DNA of 31,974 bases from JBATTK01 sp049670505 (GCA_049670505.1 JBATTK010000054.1:1-31974), one strand, 5' to 3'; shown: positions 15,878 through 25,081, counted from the first letter of the stretch. Numbers and translations: made by a program. The notes: generated by a model not told the origin, from the sequence alone.

Positions 15878-16657
15878 ATGAAAAAGTTATTCTCGATCCT
15901 AGCAATGGCTGGGCTATTTGTTCTAAATACAAATACGGTAAGCGCAAAAGCAATAGTTTCAAATCTATCTACAACAGTGGCCACAGCGACGGTAATGCTT
16001 CAGGATGAGGCGGCGGCGGACGCGGAAAAAGGATTCACACAGGTTCTAAAAGAGCAGTTCATCCAAGGTGGTGCCGGATTTATGGGAATCGTTCTTTTGT
16101 GTTTGATCCTCGGTCTTGCAGTTGCTATTGAAAGAATTATATTTTTAAATCTGGCAAGTACCAACACTACCAAGTTAAAGCAGCAGGTAGAAGATGCGCT
16201 ATCATCTGGAGGTGTTGAGGCTGCCAAGGAAGTATGTAGAAACACAAAGGGTCCCGTTGCCTCAATTTTTTATCACGGATTGGATAGGGCCGGAGAAAGT
16301 GTAGAATCTGCTGAAAAGGCCGTAGTGGCTTATGGCGGGGTTCAAATGGGACAGTTGGAGAAAAACGTTTCCTGGCTATCCTTGTTCATCGCAATTGCTC
16401 CTATGCTAGGTTTCATGGGTACAGTAATCGGTATGATTCAGGCTTTCCAAAAAATTGCTGCGGTAGGTAACTTAAGTGCCTCACTTATTGCCGGTGATAT
16501 CCAAGTTGCATTGTTAACTACGGTATTCGGTCTTATTACTGCGATCATACTTCAAATTTTCTATAACTACATCATTGCCAAAATAGATAGCATTGTAAAT
16601 GATATGGAAGATTCTTCGATCACGCTGATCGATATGTTGGTTGATCACAAAAAATAA
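15878..16657 (+). CDS. exbB: ExbB/TolQ-type proton channel subunit
   Basis: This is the proton-conducting inner-membrane subunit of a TonB-ExbB-ExbD or Tol-type motor that energises outer-membrane transport. I place the start at ATG 15878 (259 residues), not the in-frame TTG nine bases earlier. The N-terminus carries a signal-like segment and an Ala-rich stretch to about residue 50, an extension seen in Bacteroidetes ExbB proteins. The three core helices follow: GFMGIVLLCLILGLAVAIERI, the long IAIAPMLGFMGTVIGMIQAF, and VALLTTVFGLITAIILQIFYNYI. The Thr in TVIGM and TTVFGL is the usual pore position. It heads the cluster to 18263. Confidence 0.93.
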   Translation: MKKLFSILAMAGLFVLNTNTVSAKAIVSNLSTTVATATVMLQDEAAADAEKGFTQVLKEQFIQGGAGFMGIVLLCLILGLAVAIERIIFLNLASTNTTKLKQQVEDALSSGGVEAAKEVCRNTKGPVASIFYHGLDRAGESVESAEKAVVAYGGVQMGQLEKNVSWLSLFIAIAPMLGFMGTVIGMIQAFQKIAAVGNLSASLIAGDIQVALLTTVFGLITAIILQIFYNYIIAKIDSIVNDMEDSSITLIDMLVDHKK

Positions 16658-16680
16658 GTCGGACCTAATAGATAAACGTC

Positions 16681-17124
16681 ATGCATAAAATATTAAAAAT
16701 AGTATTAATTGTCTTGGGTTTGGCAGGATTCGTCCTTTGGACCCAGCTTCCTGACAGGAATATGCCGGCTTCCGAGGCAATTCAAAGCGGGTCTATGAAC
16801 CTAATGTTTCTTATAACATATCTGCTCTTGGCAATCGCTGTAGTCGTCAGTCTTGTTTTTACGCTCAAAAATTTGTTTGCGAGCCCAAGTGGACTTAAGA
16901 AAACACTATTCGTTATCGGAGGTTTCCTATTGGTCGTCGCTATTTCTTATGGACTTGCAAGTGGCACGGATATTGATATATCCCAAATGGCGGAAAGAGG
17001 TATAGAGACTTCAGAAAGTACCGTTAAGAAGATAGGAATGGGGCTAAATGTATTTTTCATTTTAACGATTGTTGCGGTTGCCGCGATGGTTATCCCAGGA
17101 ATAAAAAAATTATTCAGTAAATAA
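16681..17124 (+). CDS. Four-helix membrane protein of the ExbB/ExbD cluster, unknown function
   Basis: I know of no named domain. The 147-residue product has four hydrophobic segments, near residues 4-21, 40-62, 76-95 and 121-143, with short polar loops and a basic C-terminus (KKLFSK). The loop between segments 3 and 4 is acidic and polar (TDIDISQMAERGIETSEST). It sits 23 bases after exbB and 11 bases before the first exbD, so it is almost certainly co-transcribed. A supporting role in motor assembly is inferred from position only. Confidence 0.8.
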   Translation: MHKILKIVLIVLGLAGFVLWTQLPDRNMPASEAIQSGSMNLMFLITYLLLAIAVVVSLVFTLKNLFASPSGLKKTLFVIGGFLLVVAISYGLASGTDIDISQMAERGIETSESTVKKIGMGLNVFFILTIVAVAAMVIPGIKKLFSK

Positions 17125-17135
17125 AACTATAAATT

Positions 17136-17756
17136 ATGGGTAGAAGAGCAGGAGCACCAGAAGTAAATGCAGGTTCTATGGCAGATATTGCGTTCTTACT
17201 GCTCATCTTTTTCTTGGTAACCACAACTATAGAAACGGATGCAGGACTAGATCGTATGTTGCCCCCAATGGAACCGCCAGATACAGATGTGGTTATTAAG
17301 CAGAAGAATATTTTCCAGGTCAATATTAACAAAAACGGTCAGCTGTTGGCGGATGAGGAATTAATAGACCTCAAAGAGTTAAGAAAAAAAGCGATAGCCT
17401 TTTTGGATAATGGAGGAGCACCTTCGGGAAGTCCGGACTATTGCAATTATTGTAAAGGAAAAAGAGATGCTTCCTCATCGGATAATCCATCCAAGGCCAT
17501 TATATCATTAAAAAACGATAGGGAGACTCCTTACGGGACTTATATTACCGTTCAGAACGAATTGGTAGGGGCATACAATGACCTTCGTGATAGGGAAGCA
17601 CAGCGGCTATTCAAACGAGATTTCACGGATATGGAAGCGGCGTTTCTTAATCCCGAGACACCTTCGTGCGTTTGGGATGACTTAAAGGAAAAGGTGAAAA
17701 GGATTCAAGAATTGTTCCCTCAAAAATTATCCGAGGCGGAAACATCTTCAAACTAA
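17136..17756 (+). CDS. exbD: ExbD/TolR-family protein, long form with Cys-bearing insertion
   Basis: The 206-residue protein is a bitopic inner-membrane subunit of the proton-driven motor. The membrane helix (MADIAFLLLIFFLVTTTIET, residues 15-34) carries the conserved protonated Asp17. The periplasmic part is longer than in E. coli ExbD (141 residues): after the beta segment KNIFQVNINKNGQLLADEE there is an insertion containing Cys103 and Cys106 (CNYC), and Cys178 lies near the C-terminus. These could form periplasmic disulphides. It precedes a second exbD after 24 bases. Two different ExbD chains next to one ExbB is the usual Bacteroidetes layout. Confidence 0.92.
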   Translation: MGRRAGAPEVNAGSMADIAFLLLIFFLVTTTIETDAGLDRMLPPMEPPDTDVVIKQKNIFQVNINKNGQLLADEELIDLKELRKKAIAFLDNGGAPSGSPDYCNYCKGKRDASSSDNPSKAIISLKNDRETPYGTYITVQNELVGAYNDLRDREAQRLFKRDFTDMEAAFLNPETPSCVWDDLKEKVKRIQELFPQKLSEAETSSN

Positions 17757-17780
17757 ACAAGAAGTTTAAAATTAAAGAAT

Positions 17781-18263
17781 ATGTCGAAATTCAATAAGAA
17801 AAAAGATGGAGAGACCCCCGCAGTGTCTACGGCATCACTGCCGGATATTGTATTTATGCTCTTGTTCTTTTTTATGACGGTAACTGTAATGAAGGACAGT
17901 ACCATAAAAGTGGAGAATGTTTTGCCCAATGCTAGTGAGATAAAGAAATTGGAAAAAAAAGATAGGGTAATATATCTCTTTGTGGGTAAACCCACCCGTG
18001 AATACCAGAAGGTATTCGGTACGGAATCAAAGATTCAATTGAACGATAAGTTCGCTGATGTATCGGAGGTAGGATCTTATATATTGGCAGAGCGGGCCAA
18101 GAAGCCCCAAGAATTACAAAATGTGCTTACCACGGCTCTTAAGGTAGATAAAAATGCTAATATGGGAATAGTTTCCGATATTAAGCAGGAGCTTCGAAAA
18201 GTAAACGCATTAAAGGTCAATTATACTACCTATGAAGGTGACGCCTTTAATAATTTGCAATAA
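17781..18263 (+). CDS. exbD: ExbD/TolR-family protein, second copy
   Basis: The 160-residue second ExbD has a Lys-rich cytoplasmic start, a membrane helix (PDIVFMLLFFFMTVTVMKD) with the conserved Asp22, and a periplasmic domain of normal length with the phrase RVIYLFVGKPT where the family begins its first strand. It lacks the Cys insertion of the first copy and differs strongly in sequence, so the pair is not a recent duplication. It ends the cluster; a strong terminator follows at 18286. In a fish-pathogenic Flavobacterium, the equivalent second ExbD is needed for iron uptake, so a TonB-linked role is likely here. Confidence 0.93.
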   Translation: MSKFNKKKDGETPAVSTASLPDIVFMLLFFFMTVTVMKDSTIKVENVLPNASEIKKLEKKDRVIYLFVGKPTREYQKVFGTESKIQLNDKFADVSEVGSYILAERAKKPQELQNVLTTALKVDKNANMGIVSDIKQELRKVNALKVNYTTYEGDAFNNLQ

Positions 18264-18285
18264 GGTAATTCTTAATAAAATTTAT

Positions 18286-18319
18286 AAACGCTTCAAATAA
18301 TTATTTGAAGCGTTTTTTT
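18286..18319 (+). terminator. Rho-independent terminator after the exbB-exbD cluster
   Basis: Positions 18286-18300 and 18301-18315 are exact reverse complements, giving a perfect 30-base palindrome with core CGCTTCAAAT, followed by T residues through 18319. The stem closes with a small loop of AATT. It lies 22 bases past the last stop and 36 bases before the next start codon. Confidence 0.85.
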
Positions 18320-18355
18320 GTAATAGCTAATTCATCTAATTATTTACTGGTAGAT

Positions 18356-19054
18356 ATGTACAGGCTGTTTGTATCCCTTCTTTTTTTTGTAACCCTATAT
18401 TCTCATGCGCAGCTAACCAGGGATACCATATTGCAAGTAGACGACACCTCCTATCTTGAAGATCAGTTTTATATAGGTGTTACGTATAACCTGTTGTTGA
18501 ACAGACCGACGGATATTGCCCAAAGAAATTTATCCTATGGCTTGCAAGTTGGTTTCATAAGGGATATTCCTTTAAACACCAGGAGGACTATTGCTTTTGG
18601 TGTCGGTTTAGGCTATGCCATAAACTCATACTATTCAAATCTAGGCGTAAATGAATCCACGAATGGTTTTGAATATACGATGTTGGATTCGGATACGAAT
18701 TTTAAGAGAAACAAACTGGAGACGCACGTAATGGAGATGCCTTTAGAGTTTAGATGGCGCAACTCTACTACCAATAGCTATAAGTTCTGGCGTATCTATA
18801 CCGGGGTCAGGGGGGAATATGTTATGGGAAGAAGATCTAAGTTTGTACCAGATGATGGGAACAAGATTTCATTCAACAACACGGACATACGAAGATTTCA
18901 ATATGGCCTAACATTGAATTTTGGCTATAATACCTTTAATATTCACACCTATTATTCATTGACCGGACTGTTCAATGATGATGTAAGTACCGTCAACGGC
19001 GAAGCAATAGAAGTTAGGCCTTTGCGAATAGGAATCATATTCTACATCCTATAA
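18356..19054 (+). CDS. PorT-family outer-membrane beta-barrel protein
   Basis: The start is ATG 18356; a longer frame opened by TTG at 18305 begins inside the terminator and has no homology-like sequence. The 232-residue product has a Sec signal peptide (MYRLFVSLLFFVTLYSHA, cleavage before QLT) and alternating beta-strand patterns with aromatic girdles: VGFIRDIPL, FGVGLGYAINSYYSN, MEMPLEFRWR, FWRIYTGVRGEYV, YGLTLNFGYNTFNIHTYYSL. It ends in the hydrophobic strand IGIIFYIL. The pattern fits the PorT-like outer-membrane proteins of Bacteroidetes, some of which serve type IX secretion. Whether this is the functional PorT/SprT cannot be told from sequence alone. Its stop overlaps the convergent gene by six bases. 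Confidence 0.78.
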   Translation: MYRLFVSLLFFVTLYSHAQLTRDTILQVDDTSYLEDQFYIGVTYNLLLNRPTDIAQRNLSYGLQVGFIRDIPLNTRRTIAFGVGLGYAINSYYSNLGVNESTNGFEYTMLDSDTNFKRNKLETHVMEMPLEFRWRNSTTNSYKFWRIYTGVRGEYVMGRRSKFVPDDGNKISFNNTDIRRFQYGLTLNFGYNTFNIHTYYSLTGLFNDDVSTVNGEAIEVRPLRIGIIFYIL

Positions 19055-19654
19055 CCAAAATTTTATAGTAAGTAATTGAGACATCATTCCAATTAAAAAA
19101 CCGATAAAAACTTCCGCTTTACTATGGGCTTTTAAATAAAGCCTTGAAGTTGCTATGAGTCCGGCGACTAAAGTAAAAAGACTTATGGCCATAGTAATGT
19201 TAATTTCAAAATGAACGCTAAGGCCGATAAGAAACATTAGAAAACTGCCTATTCCCATCATGTGCATACTACTTTTAAAATCTATAAAAAGTAAGAATAA
19301 AGAGGAGGAGGTTGCTGCTATGAGGCCCACAAAATAATAATAGAGTTCTGCGGTATAATTGTTGGGAATCACCTTGATCAAAATCATAAAGAAAAGGGAA
19401 ATGCTAATATACAGGGGATATTTCCGCTCCTTTATAGAAGGCATAAAAATAGATTTTACGATTCCCATATTCTTTAAAATGAGAAAACTGATAATTGGGA
19501 TGATTACCGTTAGTATGAAGATGGGTAGAATATTTCCACTTTGTAGCTCCAAAGGGCTGTATTTTGGTGTAACAAGGAAATAGGTCATGGTACCCGCAAA
19601 GGGGATGAACAGCGGATGAAAAATGTAGGATATTACTAGTAAGAAGGGCCTCAT
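19049..19654 (-). CDS. PAP2-like multi-pass membrane protein
   Basis: The 201-residue protein has about six hydrophobic helices. The segment with SSMHMMG near residues 127-133 and the later SRLYLKAHSKAEV near 168-180 resemble the PSGH and SRxxxxxHxxxD motifs of PAP2 lipid phosphatases. The first basic motif (KxxxxxxRP) is not obvious, and the final Asp is replaced by Glu or lies elsewhere, so activity is uncertain. Such enzymes act on lipid phosphates such as undecaprenyl pyrophosphate. Its ATG overlaps the rpoN stop in a TAATG, which suggests translational coupling. It is convergent with the barrel gene. Confidence 0.7.
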   Translation of the reverse strand: MRPFLLVISYIFHPLFIPFAGTMTYFLVTPKYSPLELQSGNILPIFILTVIIPIISFLILKNMGIVKSIFMPSIKERKYPLYISISLFFMILIKVIPNNYTAELYYYFVGLIAATSSSLFLLFIDFKSSMHMMGIGSFLMFLIGLSVHFEINITMAISLFTLVAGLIATSRLYLKAHSKAEVFIGFLIGMMSQLLTIKFWL

Positions 19655-21111
19655 TATATCTGTTTTCTGAGCCTTGCCACAGGAATGCCCAGTTGCTCCC
19701 GATATTTGGCTACGGTTCTTCTGGCGATAGGATAACCTTTTTCTTTTAATAATGCCGCCAATTTATCATCTGTAAATGGTTTTTTCTTTTCCTCTTCACC
19801 AATAACCGTTTCCAATATTTTCTTGATCTCTTTGGTAGAAACGTCTTCCCCTTGTTCATTTTTCATGGATTCGGAGAAATACTCCTTTATCAATTTTGTA
19901 CCATAAGGGGTATCCACATATTTACTATTGGCAACACGGGAAACAGTGGAAACGTCCATGTCTATAGCATCCGCAATATCCTTTAGTATCATGGGGCGCA
20001 GCTTGCGCTCGTCTCCCGATAGAAAATACTCTTTTTGATACTGCATTATCGCATTCATGGTGATATAGAGGGTCTGCTGCCTTTGCCTAATAGCATCAAT
20101 AAACCATTTTGCCGCATCCAACTTTTGTTTTATGAACAAAACGGTATCTTTTTGGGATTTAGACTTATCCTTTGCGTTTTTATATCCCTGTAGCATATTA
20201 CTGTACTCCCTGGATACGTGAAGTTCCGGTGCATTCCGTCCGTTCAATGTTAGTTCTAATTCTCCTTCTACTATTCGGATAGAAAAATCCGGAACCACAT
20301 GCTCTATCATTCTGGTATTTCCGGAATAGGAACCTCCAGGCTTGGGATTCAATTTTTCAATCTCCGAAATAGCCCCCTTTAACTCATCTTCGTCAATACC
20401 GTGTTTTTGAATCAGTTTCTGATAGTGCTTTTTGGTAAATTGTTCAAAGGATTTTTCTAAAATGGTAATGGCCAGCTCAATGCTAGGGGTAGGTTCTTTG
20501 CGTTTTAATTGAATAATGAGACATTCTTCCAATGATCGGGCACCCACTCCCGGAGGATCTAATTCCTGCACTATTCTTAAAACCTTTTCTATCATCTCTT
20601 CCTCGGCATAAATGTTTTGGGTAAAGGCCAAATCGTCAAGGATATCCGATAATGGTCTACGGATATAGCCGCTTTCATCTACGCTGCCGACCAAAAATTC
20701 GGCGATAGCCCATTCCTCATCGTTTAGATAAACGGTATTTAACTGATTTAAAAGGTATTGATTGAACGAGGTGCCTGCGGCATAAGGAATACTTTTTTCA
20801 TCATCATCCGCACTATAGTTGCTGGTCTGTGTACGATAATCCGGAACCTCGTCGTCACTTAAATAATCATCTATGTTAATATCATCCGTATTAATACTCT
20901 CGTTATCTGCCCCATCTTCGTAAGGATCACCAAAATCGTCCTCCTGTGCATCGTTTTCTTCTTTTCCACTTTCCAATGCCGGATTTTCTTCCATTTCCTG
21001 CTTCAGCCGTTGCTCAAAAGCCTGCGTAGGCAATTGTATCAGTTTCATCAGCTGTATTTGCTGTGGTGAAAGCTTTTGGGATAATTTAAACTGTAAGTGT
21101 TGTTTAAGCAT
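19654..21111 (-). CDS. rpoN: RNA polymerase sigma-54 factor
   Basis: The 485-residue sigma factor directs transcription from -24/-12 promoters with the help of AAA+ enhancer-binding activators. The Gln-rich region I (LKLSQKLSPQQIQLMKLIQLP) is at residues 8-30. The acidic region II, with many Asp and Glu, spans about 48-110. The core-binding domain follows (LDPPGVGARSLEECLIIQL), and the DNA-binding part contains MDVSTVSRVANSKY and the RpoN box ARRTVAKYREQLG near the C-terminus. The length is normal. It lies 36 bases after asnS and runs into the PAP2-like gene with a one-base overlap. No sigma-54 activator gene is in the window. Confidence 0.96.
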   Translation of the reverse strand: MLKQHLQFKLSQKLSPQQIQLMKLIQLPTQAFEQRLKQEMEENPALESGKEENDAQEDDFGDPYEDGADNESINTDDINIDDYLSDDEVPDYRTQTSNYSADDDEKSIPYAAGTSFNQYLLNQLNTVYLNDEEWAIAEFLVGSVDESGYIRRPLSDILDDLAFTQNIYAEEEMIEKVLRIVQELDPPGVGARSLEECLIIQLKRKEPTPSIELAITILEKSFEQFTKKHYQKLIQKHGIDEDELKGAISEIEKLNPKPGGSYSGNTRMIEHVVPDFSIRIVEGELELTLNGRNAPELHVSREYSNMLQGYKNAKDKSKSQKDTVLFIKQKLDAAKWFIDAIRQRQQTLYITMNAIMQYQKEYFLSGDERKLRPMILKDIADAIDMDVSTVSRVANSKYVDTPYGTKLIKEYFSESMKNEQGEDVSTKEIKKILETVIGEEEKKKPFTDDKLAALLKEKGYPIARRTVAKYREQLGIPVARLRKQI

Positions 21112-21147
21112 GGGGATAATTCTTCCTATAAAGTTAAAGAATTCAGT

Positions 21148-22581
21148 TTAAAACTCGGCATTTTGAGGTGTTCTTGGAAAAGGTATTACATCACGTATAT
21201 TTCCCATGCCAGTGGCAAAGAGGACCAAACGTTCAAATCCAAGGCCAAAACCACTATGCACGGCCGTTCCGAATTTCCGAAGATCCAGATACCACCAAAG
21301 TTCTTTTTCATCGATTCCCAGCGCATCTATTTTTGCTTTTAATACATCTAAACGCTCTTCGCGTTGCGAACCGCCTACGATTTCACCAATTCCAGGAAAT
21401 AGGATGTCCATAGCCCTGACGGTTTTTCCGTCTTCGTTCAAGCGCATGTAAAATGCTTTGATTTTAGCAGGATAATCAAATAGAATGACTGGACATTTAA
21501 AATGTTTTTCCACTAAATAACGCTCGTGCTCGCTTTGTAGGTCGGCGCCCCATTCATCAATGGGATATTGGAATTTTTTCTTTTTATTGGGTTTGCTGTT
21601 TCTTAAGATGTCTATGGCTTCCGTATAGGTAACCCTTTTGAAGTTATTATCTACGATAAACTTCAGTTTTTCGATCAATGCCATTTCACTTCGATCGGCC
21701 TGTGGTTTGGTCTTTTCCTCGTCTAAAAGTCTTTTTTCTAAAAACTGCAGATCTTCGGCACAGTTTTCCAACACATAGCTGATAACGTCCTTAATGAAAT
21801 CCTCGGCCAAATCCATGTTTGCGGCAAGGTCGTAAAAAGCCATTTCAGGCTCTATCATCCAAAACTCGGCCAAATGTCTGGACGTGTTGGAGTTTTCCGC
21901 CCGGAATGTCGGTCCAAAAGTATACACCTTACCAAGTCCCATGGCGTAAGCTTCGGCTTCCAATTGGCCGGATACGGTAAGGTTGGTCTCCTTGCCAAAG
22001 AAATCTTCCTTGTAGTTTACTTCACCTTTTTCCGTAACAGGTGGATTAATGGGGTCCAAAGTAGTCACACGGAACATCTCGCCCGCCCCTTCCGCATCCG
22101 ATCCCGTAATGATCGGGGCATGAAAATAATAGAATCCATTTTTTTGAAAGTATCGGTGTATGGCAAATGACAATGCGGAACGTACCCGCATAACCGCTGC
22201 AAAAGTATTGGTCCGGATCCGCAAATGTGCTTTTTCCCTTAAGAACTCCAAAGAATGCTTTTTGGGTTGAATAGGGTATATTTCAGGATCGGCGGTACCA
22301 TGTACAATGATTCCCTTTACCTGAATTTCTACCTTTTGTCCCTTCCCTTGGCTTTCTACCAAGAGACCCTTGATTTTTAAGGCCGCTCCTGTGGCAATTT
22401 GCTTCAACAGATCTTCATCAAATAGTTCAAAGTCCACAACACATTGTATGTTATTGATGGTGGAACCGTCGTTCAAGGCTATAAACCTATTACTTCTAAA
22501 GGTCTTCACCCATCCATTTACAACAACTTCCTGTTGTGTCGGAGTAGTGGAAAGTAATTCTTTTACACTAGTTGAGTTCAT
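21148..22581 (-). CDS. asnS: Asparaginyl-tRNA synthetase
   Basis: The class IIb synthetase of 477 residues charges tRNA-Asn. The N-terminal OB fold (residues 1-110) contains VVNGWVKTFRSNRFIALNDGS. The catalytic domain shows motif 1 (ALSFAIHRYFQKNGFYYFHAP), motif 2 with FRAENSNTSRHLAEFWMIEPE, and motif 3 GFGLGFERLVLFATGM near the end. An extra helical segment near residues 280-350 is usual for bacterial AsnRS. A -7 box lies at 22607-22614. It is the first gene of the asnS-rpoN-PAP2 run. Confidence 0.97.
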   Translation of the reverse strand: MNSTSVKELLSTTPTQQEVVVNGWVKTFRSNRFIALNDGSTINNIQCVVDFELFDEDLLKQIATGAALKIKGLLVESQGKGQKVEIQVKGIIVHGTADPEIYPIQPKKHSLEFLREKAHLRIRTNTFAAVMRVRSALSFAIHRYFQKNGFYYFHAPIITGSDAEGAGEMFRVTTLDPINPPVTEKGEVNYKEDFFGKETNLTVSGQLEAEAYAMGLGKVYTFGPTFRAENSNTSRHLAEFWMIEPEMAFYDLAANMDLAEDFIKDVISYVLENCAEDLQFLEKRLLDEEKTKPQADRSEMALIEKLKFIVDNNFKRVTYTEAIDILRNSKPNKKKKFQYPIDEWGADLQSEHERYLVEKHFKCPVILFDYPAKIKAFYMRLNEDGKTVRAMDILFPGIGEIVGGSQREERLDVLKAKIDALGIDEKELWWYLDLRKFGTAVHSGFGLGFERLVLFATGMGNIRDVIPFPRTPQNAEF

Positions 22582-22606
22582 TTTAAATACTTCAAAATTA
22601 AGACCG

Positions 22607-22614
22607 CAAAGATA
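22607..22614 (-). promoter_or_regulatory. -7 box TATCTTTG for asnS-rpoN
   Basis: The minus-strand octamer matches TAnnTTTG and ends 26 bases before the start codon. No TTG stands at the normal -33 distance, so this is a half-supported promoter. Confidence 0.45.
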
Positions 22615-22659
22615 GCCTTTTGAAAAAAAGAAACGAGTTCATAGGTAATAAAAGAAGGG

Positions 22660-25062
22660 CTACACTTCGGAATCATTAATATTGACTTCATCTTTTGGAA
22701 GAATATCAATTTGTGGTTTTTTCAATACTTCTTTATTGGCAATACTCCGTTCCAAAGATAATAGCAGTGATGGTAAGAGTGTTAAATTTGCCAACATGGC
22801 AAAAAGCAAGGTAGCCGAAACCAAAGCCCCCAATGCTACGGTACCTCCGAAATTGGAAATAACAAATACGGAGAAACCAAAGAAAAGTACAATAGACGTA
22901 TAGAACATGCTAACCCCCGTTTCCCTCAACGCCTCATAAACCGATTTTTTGATCCGCCACTGATTGGCTACAAGTTCCTGTCTGTATTTGGCCAAGAAAT
23001 GAATGGTGTCATCCACCGAAATACCAAAAGCAATGCTAAACACCAAAATCGTAGAAGGCTTAATAGGGACGCCTACAAAGCCCATTACTCCTGCCGTTAT
23101 GACCAATGGCAATAAATTGGGAATCAAGGAAATTATGATCATTCTAAAGGAGCGGAACAAATAGGCCATAAATAGCGCTATTAGACCTATAGCCAGTGCC
23201 AGTGATAATACCAGGTTTTTTACAAGATATTTAGTGCCTTTCAAAAAAAGTAGGGCCTTACCGGTCAGATAAACATCGTAACGTTCGGAAGGAAATATTT
23301 TATTGATGTTTTCCTGTAATTCTTTTTCGATTTCCTCCATACGATCGGTCTTTACATCCTTCATGTAGGTCGTTATTCGGGCTACCTGTCCAGTAGTATC
23401 CACAAAACTTTTCAAAAGGTTGCTATTGCCAGAAGATTTTCTGGCCACATCCATAATGAAGGTATTTTCTTGGGACGTAGGAAGTTGATAATATTTTGGA
23501 AGACCATTATAAAATGCCTGCTTGGAGTATTTTACCAGGTTTACTGCGGAAATGGGCTTGGAGAGCTCGGGAGTTTCTTCTATCAGCGTTCCCAAGCGAT
23601 CCATTCTTTTTAAAGTGGCCGGTTTTAAAACTCCGTTCTTACGTTTGGTATCCACAACAATTTCTACGGGCATAATACCATCGAACTCTTTTTCAAAAAA
23701 ACGGATATCCTTAAAAAACTCCGCTTTTTTTGGCATATCCTCTATGGGGCTTCCGGAAATATCGATTTGATATATACCAATGATGCTCGCTACCAACAAT
23801 ACGATGGATATTACATAGACCGAGATTCTTTTCTCCCGCACTATTTTTTCCATTAGACTTACAAAAGAGTCGATCCATCTTGTATTCAAATGTTTTAAAT
23901 GCTTGGTTTTTGGAAGCGACATAAAACTATAAACAATGGGAATAATCAATAGGGAGAGAATAAAAATTCCCAGGATATTGATAGATGCCACGATACCAAA
24001 TTCCGTCAAAAGTTTGCTATCGGTAATAATGAAAGTAGCAAAACCAGAAGCGGTAGTTACATTGGTCATTAAGGTGGCATTTCCAATTTTTGAAATTACA
24101 CGTTGGAGCGATAGTGCCTGATTACCGTGTTTCTTTACTTCTTGTTGGTATTTATTGATGAGGAAAATACAATTGGGGATACCGATTACAATGATTAGGG
24201 GAGGGATCAATGCGGTAAGGACCGTAATCTCATACTGTAATAGACCCAAAATTCCGAAGGCCCACATAACCCCTATAATTACTATACACATAGAAATTAG
24301 CGTGGCGCGAAAACTTCTAAAGAAGAAAAAGAAAATAAGTGAAGTTACCCCCAGTGCCGCAAGGATAAACTTCCCTATTTCATCAATGATGTTTTGAGAA
24401 TTTAGCGTTCTTATGTAGGGCATTCCCGAAACCCTTACATCCAGACCGGTTTCAGCTTCAAAATCATTGACCAGATTGGTAAGGTCCTTTAAAATAAAAT
24501 CCTTTCTGACGGATGTGTTTACAAGATCCTTGTCCAGATACATAACGGTACGTATGGTACGGCTATCCTTGTTGTAGATTAGATTATCGTAAAATGGTAG
24601 GTCGTTAAAAAGATGTTCGGTCAGATCATTTACATCTTTCTCGGTCGTTGGATCGGATTTGATAAAAGGCCGTAGAACAAATTCCTGTTTTTCATTGTCT
24701 TTGACCAATTCCTGCAAGTTATCCGTAGAAAGCACAAAATCCACTTCGGGGAAAGCACCTAACTGTTTACTTAATTTATTCCATCGGTTGAATTTGGATG
24801 GTGTAAACAAGGTGCTATCCTTTACCGCTAACACCAATACATTACCCTCTTCGCCAAAACGTTCGAGAAAGGAATTATATTTAACATTTATGGGATGATC
24901 ATCGGGAAGTAGATTGGCTTCCGAAGTGGAAAACCGCATGTGTTCCCACTGCAATGCCAAGAATACGGTAACCGCTGCAATAAGCAATAGGATCAGGATT
25001 CTGTTTCTGAGAATAATCCGTGACATTATTGCCCAAAAACCCTGTCTTAACTTAACTGCCAT
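22660..25062 (-). CDS. RND-superfamily (MMPL-type) exporter
   Basis: The 800-residue inner-membrane protein has the doubled RND layout. Helix 1 is at about residues 21-40, followed by a periplasmic loop of some 200 residues, then helices 2-6 (about 230-375). A second helix is near 415-435, a second loop reaches 620, and the final helix block runs to about 775. The second block contains FSIAFGISVDDTIHFLAKYRQE, with the paired Asp typical of MmpL/HpnN-type proteins that use proton motive force to move lipids or hydrophobic molecules. No outer-membrane or fusion-protein partner lies next to it. Its cargo is unknown; hopanoid or other lipid export is a reasonable guess only. A -7 box lies at 25082-25089. 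Confidence 0.92.
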   Translation of the reverse strand: MAVKLRQGFWAIMSRIILRNRILILLLIAAVTVFLALQWEHMRFSTSEANLLPDDHPINVKYNSFLERFGEEGNVLVLAVKDSTLFTPSKFNRWNKLSKQLGAFPEVDFVLSTDNLQELVKDNEKQEFVLRPFIKSDPTTEKDVNDLTEHLFNDLPFYDNLIYNKDSRTIRTVMYLDKDLVNTSVRKDFILKDLTNLVNDFEAETGLDVRVSGMPYIRTLNSQNIIDEIGKFILAALGVTSLIFFFFFRSFRATLISMCIVIIGVMWAFGILGLLQYEITVLTALIPPLIIVIGIPNCIFLINKYQQEVKKHGNQALSLQRVISKIGNATLMTNVTTASGFATFIITDSKLLTEFGIVASINILGIFILSLLIIPIVYSFMSLPKTKHLKHLNTRWIDSFVSLMEKIVREKRISVYVISIVLLVASIIGIYQIDISGSPIEDMPKKAEFFKDIRFFEKEFDGIMPVEIVVDTKRKNGVLKPATLKRMDRLGTLIEETPELSKPISAVNLVKYSKQAFYNGLPKYYQLPTSQENTFIMDVARKSSGNSNLLKSFVDTTGQVARITTYMKDVKTDRMEEIEKELQENINKIFPSERYDVYLTGKALLFLKGTKYLVKNLVLSLALAIGLIALFMAYLFRSFRMIIISLIPNLLPLVITAGVMGFVGVPIKPSTILVFSIAFGISVDDTIHFLAKYRQELVANQWRIKKSVYEALRETGVSMFYTSIVLFFGFSVFVISNFGGTVALGALVSATLLFAMLANLTLLPSLLLSLERSIANKEVLKKPQIDILPKDEVNINDSEV

Positions 25063-25081
25063 TCTAATATTTTATCGGGTT

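Noticed and set aside
18305..18355. N-terminal extension of the outer-membrane barrel protein by a TTG start
   Set aside because: The extension begins inside the exbD terminator and would bury the clear signal peptide that starts at ATG 18356.
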